Origin: Volvox africanus
Lineage: Eukaryota > Chlorophyta > Chlorophyceae > Chlamydomonadales > Volvocaceae
Assembly: GCA_030268105.1 (NCBI GenBank)
Contig: BSDZ01000101.1
Coordinates: 930,001-994,000 of the forward strand
Direction of reading: 5' to 3'
Length of the DNA stretch: 64,000 bases
Part shown: in pieces, positions 12,704 to 24,200 of the stretch
Layout of the letters: the number at the start of each line of letters is the position of its first letter
How positions within the stretch are numbered: the stretch's first letter is position 1
Program-made: the position numbers and the translations under genes
The notes under the pieces: model-generated
The model's input: only the letters and a program-made list of their open reading frames with translations
What the model was told of the DNA's origin: nothing
Database searches by the model: none

Positions 12704-13591
12704 ATGATCACGCATAGTTACCTATGGCTTGGAGTGGCTATTGTCCAAGTTACCATGCTGGTCCATGGCGCCGAATTGTGCGGCCTTACACCAACACCTT
12801 CTTGTGGAGGCCACGATTATTCTGCCGTATTCCGACCAGCTGACCATGGGATAGATTTTGACAATCTTCCCGGTTACACGCGCAGCGCGCACTATGCCGA
12901 CCACGCGCTCATTGCCGTAGAGAGCCGGGTCTTCGCCGGCCAGCGTGGCTGGAAGTTTGCGACGACCGCCCATCTGGTTTCATCTGCTCGAGGCGCCAAC
13001 TTTGCGATGTACCTTGTGGATATGTCTGACGGATCATCTGCAGAGCCGGCGAAGCCTAGTGTTGAGCGTTTCGTGCTCGTATTGCAGGGCGAAATCACCG
13101 TGCAGCACGGAGGAAAGGACATCCAGCTCGGCGCCAACAGCTACGTGTATTTCCCCCCGAACTCCACTGATACATTATCTTCGGAGGATGGCGCCGGCTT
13201 GCTTGTGTACGAGCGCGTCTATGCCGCCGGCGGTGTACCTGTCTTTAGCCGCGGCGACGTGGAGGAATCACCTCTGCTACCCACAGCCCCCGAGGTGTTC
13301 AAGCTACGCAAGCTGCTGCCTCAGACTGCCAACTACGATTTCAATGTGCACATTATGGATTTCCAGCCTGGCGAATACCTATGGGTTAAGGAGGTGCATT
13401 ACAACCAGCATGGTCTTCTGCTTCTGGAAGGCAAGGGCATCTACCGCCTTGGCGACAAATGGTACCCGGTGCAGGCAGGTGACGCGATCTGGATGGCACC
13501 GTACGTGCCACAGTGGTACGCTGCGCTGGGCACCTCACCCACGCGATACGTCATTTACAAGGACACCACCGTAGACCCGTTGCTGGGCTGA
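12704..13591 (+). CDS. UGLYAH: (S)-ureidoglycine aminohydrolase
   Basis: This enzyme converts (S)-ureidoglycine to (S)-ureidoglycolate and ammonia in the allantoin branch of purine breakdown; in plants it is a Mn2+-dependent bicupin of the endoplasmic reticulum. The 295-residue product is close to the plant length of about 298. The C-terminal half is nearly plant-identical, for example MDFQPGEYLWVKEVHYNQHG and YPVQAGDAIWMAPYVPQWYA. The metal ligands known from the plant enzyme (Glu, His, His, Gln) fall at E230, H232, H236 and Q270 with the expected spacing. The ATG at 12704 is chosen because it opens a hydrophobic signal-peptide-like segment (YLWLGVAIVQVTMLVHG), as in plants; the frame is open further upstream to 12503, but that part has no family similarity. 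The gene is intronless, unlike its neighbours. Confidence 0.96.
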   Translation: MITHSYLWLGVAIVQVTMLVHGAELCGLTPTPSCGGHDYSAVFRPADHGIDFDNLPGYTRSAHYADHALIAVESRVFAGQRGWKFATTAHLVSSARGANFAMYLVDMSDGSSAEPAKPSVERFVLVLQGEITVQHGGKDIQLGANSYVYFPPNSTDTLSSEDGAGLLVYERVYAAGGVPVFSRGDVEESPLLPTAPEVFKLRKLLPQTANYDFNVHIMDFQPGEYLWVKEVHYNQHGLLLLEGKGIYRLGDKWYPVQAGDAIWMAPYVPQWYAALGTSPTRYVIYKDTTVDPLLG

Positions 13592-15235
13592 TGGATGGGA
13601 ATGCTGAGGCTGACTATTTGAAGAGCTGCTTGTTGAGCTGCATTCGAAGTTATGCATTAACCAAGTTTAGGAAACTGCTTTGGGCCTTATGAAACAAAGC
13701 AAAAAAATCTGAAATGGGTCATGGTCAAGGGCATATGCGGGAGCTTTTGTCCGTAGATGATGTGGCCAGGGGTAACCGATGCATAGACCTAGGCGATGGC
13801 GACTTAATCTCAGTTATGGGCGTGGACTTTTGTAGAGCATCTGTACAGGGTACACTTGGCGGGGATGGACGAGGGCTCATCGCGTGCGTAGAGCGCTTGC
13901 TTGTAAGCTGTAATACCTGATTTGAGACCGAAGTTAGGGGGGCAACCTGCTGCGCCGAGTTGGCCTCTGATGGACGCAGCTTCAGTATTCTATGCGGACT
14001 GCAGCTGCAGACTTTCAACGCCGTGCAGGATTAGACGTAGGAATTGAAGGCGCGTGGCGGATATGTCCTCTGGCTGACGGCGTGATCTTGGGGAACTTGG
14101 CAGAAGCTCGTACTCGTAATGACTCGGAGGATTTCGTATGCATATTGACTCGCTGCGCCACGTTTCACTTCCCATCCTGCATGTGGGAGCCGCACGTCTA
14201 ATGATCCTGTGGGAGCCGCGCACCTAAGGTTGTGGGTCTTGGGCAAGCAGTTGATTCTTGGCACATGATTCTTGGCACACGGGTCTGGGTCTTGGGCATG
14301 TTACACAATGGCACACAGCAGGCTGGTCACGTTCTGGTTATCAGCCGGAATCGGTGCCATTCGTAGTGAATAGTGGGCGCCTTGTGCCTTTGGTTCCTGT
14401 GTAACCATTTTTCTCCAACGACATGTCAATTCGGAATAACCAATGAAGCCAACATTTACGGTGACTGTGATCACCGCCCTTATATCAAAGAACATTTCTG
14501 GAACTTTTCATGCAGCAGCCCCGCTGAGACCCTGACATTTACCGAATCCCACCAGGCATGGTTGCCTGCCACGCCCGTAGGTGATGACAGTAGTTAACTT
14601 CAGGGGAAGGATCGTAATGAGTTTAGTATCGCATTTTGTGGTTTACAGTGCTTTAAATGGTTTACAGCGCCATGCTTATTTTCTGCAAGTTGTGGGTTGG
14701 TAGGTGGGCATAAGGTGCGAGGATACGCGTATAGAGAACATGCAGGTGGCAGCAGGGTTTTCCTGTGTAGACTTATGTAGGGCTGTTAGATACTTCAGAT
14801 GGCAGCATTGATTGCGACGACAACGGCATGCTGCGATGCATGCTGAGAAGGGTCATTCACGACTCGATGGCGGACTTGACTTTCCACCGAATAGGATTAT
14901 CGACAACGCAGAAATTTCAAACACAGTGTCAGTCGATTGAGGAGAGCTACACCAAATTGATTACAACGGAGCTTGCCTTGTTCTTATTCAGCTGGCTTTT
15001 TTGCCGAAATATAAACTCTGAAAGAACCCCTAAAACGAATTGTCCTCATCAAATTTAAATACTTGCTTCTGTAAAAATATTAACGACGCTTGGAAAATTG
15101 TTCGGCAGATAGTGTGAACTTGCGTTTCATGCAATTGCTGAGCTAGGCAAATTAATCGCCCCCTCCGTTCTTATCAACCCGGATTGATCTCTCGAACGGT
15201 ACTTTCAATTAGGGTCCAGGCGGGAGTAGACTGTC
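13592..15235. other. Intergenic region with short dispersed repeats
   Basis: No gene supported between the aminohydrolase and MTR4. It contains a cluster of short imperfect direct repeats at 14182-14298 and a doubled TGGTTTACAG motif near 14640-14670. The final few hundred bases should include the MTR4 promoter; no clear TATA element was identified. Confidence 0.5.
14182..14298. repeat. Cluster of interleaved short direct repeats
   Basis: Three different words each occur twice within about 120 bases: GTGGGAGCCGC at 14182 and 14209, GATTCTTGGCACA at 14253 and 14267, and TGGGTCTTGGGCA near 14233 and 14286. A word similar to the second, GATTCTTGGCATGTGAT, recurs at 49481, upstream of the cyclin's second exon. 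Confidence 0.7.
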
Positions 15236-18200
15236 ATGGAGCTGTCTCCCGAAGGCCTGGCAGCTGCGGCAGCGACCCGTCAAGCTGCACGCAAGAGGCA
15301 GGCCGACTCAACGCAGGACGACGTAGGGGGTGTTAACCCCACTATCAGTGACGTGCAGCCAGCCAAGCGCCAGCAGGGCACGGGTGGTCGCCCGCCGTCA
15401 ACCTGCACGCATGAGGTCGCTTTACCGGAAGGGTTTGATGAACCCTCCCTTAAGCTCGACAAAGAAATCCACGGTGAGAGCACTCAATCGACCCGAACGT
15501 TTTCCCCACGTCTCATAGTTGCCGATCGCACTGTGTCCCTAGCATGGGAGTTTAGCTCACCTGCTTGCCCCGTACCGGAAGCGGCAGGCGCTCATTGCCG
15601 GTAGGGGGTGGACGCGCTTCCCGGCCCGCGCCCCCGCGCATAACATTGCACCCATGCAGGGTGACGTTAAGTCCTGTAACCAGGCGTATAGGTTCCTTCG
15701 TGAATGTCTTGTTGTAAGCGAATCTCTGAGCCTGCACCTATGTGCTGGGTGCCAGCGGCTGTCCTCACGAACCCTATTGGCGTGCTTGTGCTTGCGCCTC
15801 AGGAACCCTCCACGAACCGGTCTTCACCGGAAACAGAGCGAAGCAGTACCCGTTCGTGCTGGATCCGTTTCAGGAGACCAGCATAGCATGTCTGGTGCGT
15901 GACCTTGTTTCATCACTTGGGGTAACGTAATGCATGCACACTGCCTTAGTGTAATGATAAAGGCTAGCTTCCTACCCACACCGCTATGGCACATATCTCG
16001 ACTTATGACGTACGACAGGAGTAAGACAAAATGTTGACTCGGCTTCGCATTGGTACTTCCTATCTGCGCATTTCCTGTCCACCATTCCCATGGCGTTTAC
16101 TTCCCCATTTATTGGTCGAATACCTTTTAGGAGCGACGCGAATCGGTACTGGTTTCGGCGCACACTTCGGCGGGCAAGACAGTTGTGGCAGAGTGAGTGC
16201 CGGGCCATGCGAAGCCGGTGGGGGCTCAGGGGGGAACTGGGTTCTCAAATCAGGCAGGGACGAAGAAGGCTCGGCGCAATACACAAGGACATGTCTCACG
16301 TAAATGCATCAAACCTAGGCACGAGCGCGGGACGTTCGGAAGGGGATGAATTCCCGACTCGCCAAAGAAAGCTGCTGTGACTTGGCGGACTGAATATGGG
16401 GGTTCAGGTGATAGGGGCGCATATAGGAAGTTGGGCGCTGCAGGGCCCAGAAAGATGCGGAGCATCTTGATGGGAGGGGGCCATTGATCCTTAATTTAGG
16501 ATTGGATATAAAGCCTTCAAGTTTTCCATGAGTCCGCGAAGCGGTAATCAGCGTGGCAGAGACGGGTATCTCCCGCAACCATCAGCCTCTGCAGAGCCAA
16601 CCCGCATTCCAAACCTGCATTCCCAGCCCTGGCTAGTAAGGGAACCCTCATTATCGAGTTATACCGTTCCCCCACAGGTACGCCATCGCGATGGCTTTCC
16701 GGGACAATCAGCGAGTCATTTACACGTCACCTTTGAAGGCATGTCCTACTGCGTCAGGGCGTCCGGGCAGATGGTCGGGGCAGAAAGCTGTGACACGGTC
16801 GTCCGCTGTTGACCTGCGCCAGTAGGAACCTGCGTGTGGGATGTCGCAGTGCGTATCCGGCGGCTCCATAGCAACCCTTGGTTTCGGGGCCGGCCCCTGT
16901 GCGCCAACATGGAGTGACGACATCCGTGGCTCCTGCATGCTTACCTGCATACCTGGTCTCCCGGCAATTAGACTTCATGAGCGTTGCAATGCCCATTGTC
17001 CGGTGCTAAAAGTGACCCAATCACTTCCGCCGTTATCGTGGCGACGGCTGTATGTGTTTTGGGCGGGCGGCTTTTGCTGCCGCAGCCCTCGCACGCCCTC
17101 GATGCATGATGGCGCGGCGGGTGCCACGGGCAAGTGTTGCCTTTCACTGGTGGTTTCACTAGGGTTAACCTGCTGGTTTTTCTGGTGCTGATGGTGCTAC
17201 CGTTCCCTCCAGGCGCTGTCCAATCAGAAGTTCCGAGAGCTGTCGGAGGCGTTCGGAGGTGACGTGGGTTTGATGACGGGAGACGTTAGCCTCAACCCCA
17301 ATGCCACCTGCATTGTGATGACCACCGAGATCTTGCGGTCTATGATCTACAGGTGGGTCCCCGGTGCGACGGTGAGGTCAACCCTTGCGTGGTAACGGTA
17401 TTGCTTTCAGTAGCGCAGGAGTATGCAGCCGGTGTGTGGCTGGGTCCGGTTGCGGCCCTACGTTCCATGAGCTTCGAGAGCAGCAAGTGGCGATGTTATT
17501 TGTCAGTGGCATGGCGGTGGTGCAGTGCACCTTCGACGCATATGACACAGGAATCTACTCGGGGAATAGGTGTCTAATACGATTTAGAACTGCCCAAACA
17601 TCAGACGTGTGCGCGCAGGGTGCAGACGGCCTGCGGCGGCGAGCGAGTGTTTGTTGGGTTGGCTGCCGTACCCTTCCGTCGCATGTTGTCCATCATGCAG
17701 GAGGGGCCGCCGGCGGTATGGTATCGCCTTCACTGCGTGTGGCACTTGTGCGCTCAAAGTACACATGCGGGCCGACTATATCCTAAGAAGACATCTCACA
17801 CTAGTTACGTGTCCATGCCGCGTACTTTGGTGCACGTTTGTCACCACAGGGGCAGCGAGCTAATTCGCGAAGTCGCCTGGGTCGTCTTTGATGAGGTTCA
17901 CTACATGCAGGTGCGACTTACGGGAAGGAAATGCGGACGGGAAGAAGCCTTGTCTTCAAATGCGGGTTAGAACGCGGGATGAAGATTAGAATGTGAAAAT
18001 GTAAAAATAGGCGAGATCGACAAAATGCTGCATTTTGCCGATAATATAATATTTGGATGATTAACAGTGGGGGCTATTGACTTGAGCACTTCCACACATG
18101 GTCCTCAAGTCATGGCCCTCCATCGCGGCTGTGGCGTTGTGGACAGGACCGGGAGCGCGGCGTGGTGTGGGAGGAGACCATCATATTCTTGGATCACCAC

Positions 18201-21200
18201 ACAAAGATGGTGCGTTGATGGGACCGGTGAACATAATCAGGCCATGGCTTTTGCAATTAATAGTAGGACGGGCATACCTCCATGGGCGCGTCTATTCCGT
18301 TTCGCACGAACCCGTGAGCTAATGCTGACGTCGAGAGTCGAGAGTCTACGTGTCTTAGCACCATCCAGCCTGGTGACCACACACTATCGGTCGTCTCCTA
18401 TTTCCAAATTCAGCCCCATCCGTTTCCCAACCTGACCAATTCCTGCTACCTTGTCTGACCCATTTGGACGCAGCTCTCTCTTATCCATGTTCTGCCTGCC
18501 GGGATCTCCTCCCCTCCCCCACCCTCCCTTCATCAGCTGTGCCCTTTCCCCATGGGCTGTATCCCCATTACCTTCACCACCTTAGGTATTCCTGTCCGCC
18601 ACACTGTCCAACAGCTCCCAATTTGCGGCATGGGTGGCGCACCTGCACCAATCGCCGTGCCACGTGGTATACACGGACTACCGACCTACACCCCTTCAAG
18701 TGAGCAACTGCGGGAAGGCGTGAATCACCTTCCGGGGGCGACTGCTGGTTTGAAGTGGCATGGCCTTGCCCAAATCTCGTATGCTTCTTGTGCAAAGCAA
18801 TTCGCGCGGTCCTCGCGCGGTCTTTCCATTGTGCGGCGTGCAGTTATTGTAACCCTCAACTCGATTCTAACTGCCATCTCATGACGCCCTAGTGTAGTGT
18901 GTACCACGTTCACATCATATCCCGTGGAGTAGATCGCTATTGACTTCGCCTCCTTGCTTGCCATGTCCTTTGGTATATTTGGGGGCGGTTCACCTGCTGT
19001 AACCCATGCCTCGTGACGGGGCTCCAGAAGACTGACCGCTCTCCAGTATGTCCTGTGATATCTAGCGCTGCCTTGCATCGGTTAGCTTGAGCTTGCCAAC
19101 AGGGCAGGCGCGAACCAAACCTGACCACCGCAATGGGAGCATATCAGTTAGCATGTCAAATCTAGGACCACTCCTCTCATTTACGGCGAAGTCTTCTCAA
19201 ACCCCCCGGTGTACTCCTGTTCGCTTCCCGGTTGTGACATGTCCGCCTGTCCGCCTGTCCGCCTGTCCTCGACCGCCACGGCAGCACTACGCCTTCCCTC
19301 TGGGCGGCAATGGACTTTATCTGCTGCTTGACGAGCGCGGTAACTTCAGGTGCGCGAATAGAGGTATGAATTTGAGGGAGTTGTACAAGCGGCGTGGTAT
19401 GTACAAGCCTACGGCGCACGAGCTGAACAAAGCCAAACATCAGCCAAAGTTGCCGCCCTGCCGCCACAGCCCTGTTGAGGTAATTTGTTGGGCCTATGTT
19501 ACAGAACCGAGAACTTTGATAAGCTGCGGGATAACTTTTCTTCGCCATCCGCCAACGGCTTTGAGGAAGGCGAGATTGACACCACCAGCGGAGGCCGAGG
19601 GCATCGGGGAGGCCGGGGAGGCCGAGGCCGTGGGGGCCGTGGACGTGGCGGACGAGGCGATGGTGTCGCTGCCGTCGCGGGTGGGAGAGGTGGAGGCAAA
19701 CCAATTCCGGACATGCGCGAGCAGATTGCCAACATTCTTGCGGTAAGGAGGAATGGAGCAGGAGTAACTAACTGTGTAGGAGGAACGGAGGCGACAGGGA
19801 CCGGCCTGTGAACTGCTATGAGATGTGGTAGGTTTTCCAGAGGGCTCTTGCTGTTACTGCGGTTGCGGTTACTGACAAAACGAGCTTGTGGTAGGTTGCA
19901 TGTGCTTTCTGCATTTATCCGGATTTGAATGCATACGTATGGCGGGCTGTCGGAAAGCAAATACCGCTCTTTAAGGCATGCGCGAATTGCATCGTTGTCA
20001 ATACAATGGCATCGTCTGTCGCACCGAATTCAGGCACACATAGTATCCCTGCGTGCCTGTCTTCATAGCCCCCATACTACCGTACCTTCGTGCTGTCCTG
20101 AGCAGACCGCGCCCGGGTGGTGTACAACACATCCTTCTTCTCTGTCCTTCCCCGCTGAGTCGCTTTTCGTCCCCATACCCTATTCCCGCTCTCGCACCCC
20201 GCCCCGCCAGGCCATCAAGTTCCAGAAATGGCAGCCCGTCATCTTCTTCTCCTTTGCCCGCAGAGACTGCGAATCGTATGCCAACGCCCTGCTGACGAGA
20301 AAGGACGTGAGTTTCAGTGTCGGATTGGTGATCAGATGTATATCAGGAGGATATGTTAGTCTGGTTTCTGTGTACACGCCTGCGCGCGGGTAAGGTACTC
20401 GAATAGAGAGGGGCTGTGTGTGTAATGAACGGCAACCGGGATTTAACGATCCCGGTCCACCTCAAGGCGGGTAAGCGGAGGGTAAGGACTCAGCACATCA
20501 GGCTTGTTATAGGCATACTTCAAGTTGCAGACTGATTTATTGCGTCCTGGGCGTTACAGCAAGTCTCCTGATTACCGGACATCCCATACGCCGCGCTATG
20601 AGACCGTGGTCCCACGTGCTTGTCCTCTTCCCCACTCGCCAATCAGCACAGCGTGTCCCTGCCTTGGACACATGCAAATGTGCGTATATTCCGCTGCCCT
20701 TGTCCACTCTGGACTCTCTACTGTATGACGCTGCACTCGGCCCGCGGCGCCACGACACCCTTCGTGACAAATGGTGACTTGTGTCCTCTGGCTGCGTTTG
20801 GCGCACCCCCCACCTATCGGTCGCCGTGTCCAGAGCATGCCAGGGGAAGCAGACAAGAAGGACAGGGAGCTGGTTTTCGATTTCAATACGGAGGAGGATA
20901 AGGTGCAAGTGGAGGAGGTGCGTGCGGCGCAGAGGAAAGGCAGGGGAAAGGCCATCACTGGGGGGAAAGGCCACGAGGTAGAGGCGTAGTTTAGTTGAGG
21001 CGCTGGCCATCGCACCACGGTGCCGAACTCTGCATGGCACATCAGCTCGGACAGGCACCAAGGGCATGTTCCTCGTTCAGGGCCCGCTTTCTCCACCACT
21101 TCCGCACGGCCTCCCTTACATCCACCCGGTTTGCCAATCCTCCCAATCCCGGTGCTGCGGGCCTCTGCTCGCGGCCGCGCAGATTTACACAAATGCGCTT

Positions 21201-24200
21201 CAATGCCTTACTGAGGAGGATCGGCAGCTCAAGCCCATCAGTCGCATGCTGCCGCTGCTCAAGAGGGGTATCGGCGTGCACCACTCGGGTGCGAATGGGC
21301 AGGTGTTGCAACACCTGCAGATGTTGCAGGTGTTGGAGGAGCAGATTAGAAGCGCAGTATAGGTTTCCAGCGCGTATTGCAGCACGTAAGAGCTTTGTCC
21401 CTCCTCTGGGTGTTACAATCCTCACTATTCTCCGTTGTTTTGGGTGTTTGGTCTGCAGGCCTGTTGCCCATTCTGAAAGAACTTATAGAGATTCTCTTCC
21501 AGGAAGGGTTGCTCAAGGTGAGCTTGTGTATGTGTGTGTATCTGTGTGTGTGTGTGTGTGTGTGTACGAGAGAGAGAAGGGGGGGGTGAGTCGCTCAGGA
21601 TCTGCTCACAGTGTGCAGAAGGGAGCTGAGAGCAACAACAGTCGACAGCTGGAGGGCAGGAACGGGGTTTGGAATGAGGCCCCGTGAACGGGCCCGCGCG
21701 CGGCGCATTGGAAAGGCCGGGAGGGCAAGGCCCCGTGAAATTAAGATTCCGCCGTGGGAAGGTTTTTTTCCCATTTTACCGCTAGTTCCTAGGATTACAA
21801 GCCACACGACTCGCGCCCTCCACGTATCCCGAGCTTGCATGTCGGCTCAAGCGCTTTCCCTTTCCGGCACCCAGGTGTTGTTCACCACGGAGACCTTCGC
21901 CATGGGCCTCAACATGCCCGCCCGATGCGTGGTGTTCACCGCCATGCGCAAGTGGGACGGCTCGGAAAGTCGCTGGATTTCATCTGGCGAGTACATCCAG
22001 GTGCGTTGCAGTGCGGTGTGGCGGGTGCTCCGATGGCCGTGGGCTTGCGGCGTCTGGGTCCAATAAATTTGGACTTCAGCACGCTTACCCTGCGAGAAAG
22101 CCTTCAGGCGTAAATATAAAAGTACAAATACCTTGAGGACAGTAGCATGTGCTGCAGCAGGAGTGTTACTGCAGGGACAACAACGGTGGTGACTGGTGAA
22201 TGGCAGTTTAGCTTTTTCAGGTTTCAACCTGACGGGAGATCGGCGCCCAGAAAGCGATTGTCATGCGGAAGATGGTAAAGGTATATGGATATAATGTAGA
22301 GCCCCGTCTGATACGTTAAGAAGCTGCATCAGGAGAAATGTGAAGTGCGCACAAGCCGATGGTTGTTGGGGGCTGCACCGAGCATGTCAGAGACGGACGG
22401 CTTCGCGCTATTTCAGGTGCGCTGCAACTGTGCATGTGGGCCACTGCAGTTGTTGGCTTTCCAGTTGCTTGGCTCTATAGATTTGCCTTAGTTAGCCCAA
22501 CCCAACCCAACTATGCCATTCCCACGTCCTCCGCCAGATGTCTGGCCGCGCGGGGCGACGAGGTATGGATGACCGGGGCTTGGTGGTGATGATGCTGGAC
22601 TCGGAGCTGGAGGAGCAGACGTGCAGGGATATCATGCAGGTGGGAGAGAGGAAGGAGCATAAAAAATAGATCGGCTTTCATGCAAACGAGCGCGGGAAAT
22701 CGGGTACGCTCGTACGCTATTTCTCGCTTACTCGCCTGTGCCCCGTACGAACTGCTGTTGTATTATATAGCGGTATTGCACTGTCCCTTTTCCCGTATCC
22801 CCGACCGTCACTGTGATTCACGCCTGCTTAGACTCTCATGCCACCGTCACCTGGCCCCCACCCAGAGCTTGTCTTGTTCGTGCGTTGGTTTTGCGGTCAC
22901 GTCCCTCAACCCGGGTCCTCGGCCTCTCAGGGCAAGCCGTCCCCGCTGCTGTCGTCCTTCAAGCTGACGTACTACACAATGCTTAACATGCTGCGCCGCC
23001 TGGAGGGTAGTGACAAGGGCACCATGGAGTTTGTCATCCGGAACTCCTTCCAGCAGTTCCAGCAGGAGAGACAGATGCCGAAGGTGCGGTGAAGCAAAAG
23101 GTCGAATGAAAGGGAGAGGTGTTCGGTCCAGGGTTGAGATGTGAAGAGAGTGGAGGGGTCGCAGGATGGTGGATACCTTTTTGCGATATTTGAACTTTGA
23201 GAGTTTCGTGTGTGCGCGGACATGGGACGCAAATTGAGAGTGGGTTATAGTGGGTTGGTAGGTAGGATTAGGTAGGATGGTTATTACCAGAGATGAAATG
23301 CGATCAAAGTAATCCACGTTATGTCGGTCGTATGGCATCCAGTCGCGATTGCGTTTCCTTTCCACCTATCATTGCGCCTGGGAGGCATTTCCGGAGGCGT
23401 GTAAGCCGCTGGCCTCCTCTGTTACTTGCCCCTCGGTGGCGGCCCCTCGGGGGTGTCCGACGGTCTGCCGTCAACACGTCCATACGGGCCTTAGCGCTGC
23501 CTTGGGCTGCATGCCCCTTGTCAAGTGCCATCCCCTCCGATTCTGCCATTTTGATGACCTCGTCCTTGCTGCTACCTGTTCTGCACCGCTGCTGCTGTTG
23601 GGGGGGAGGTAAGAGGCATTTGCTGCCGCCCGAACGGGCTGCTCCTGCTGCACCCATTGTCGTTGCCCGGTACGATGCTCCTTCATCCAGGGACCTCATC
23701 GCTTCAACCCCCGGCTACCATCGCCGATTTCCTCCATTCCCGTTTGCATTCCATCATTTGCTGCCTCTGTGCCGACTGTTGTAATTTGCAGCTTGAAAGC
23801 GAGCTGGCTGAGGTGGAGGCGGAGATGGCGGCTCTAGGGCGGGAGGGCGAGGAGGCCATGGCTTCCTACCAGCGGCTGCGCACTGAGCTCGCTGAGGCAG
23901 GGACGCAGCTGCAGGCGCTCATCACGCAACCTACACACTGCTTGCCCTATCTGCGTGCCGGTCGGCTGGTGCACGTCAGCTCGGGAGGCGTGGATTTTGG
24001 AACAGGAGTTGTAGTGTCAGTCATGCGGCGGCTGCACGCCCAGCCGCCCGCAGAAGGCGAGGTGAGAGAGCGTGTCGCGCTGCCAGCGGCCGCCATATGC
24101 ACGCTTGCGTACATGCGTCTGTGCGACAACAGGGCCTTATGATATCGTTTCATCCCTCTCCTCATCCCTCCCGTCATTAGTTTTTCTGCGCAGTATGGAC

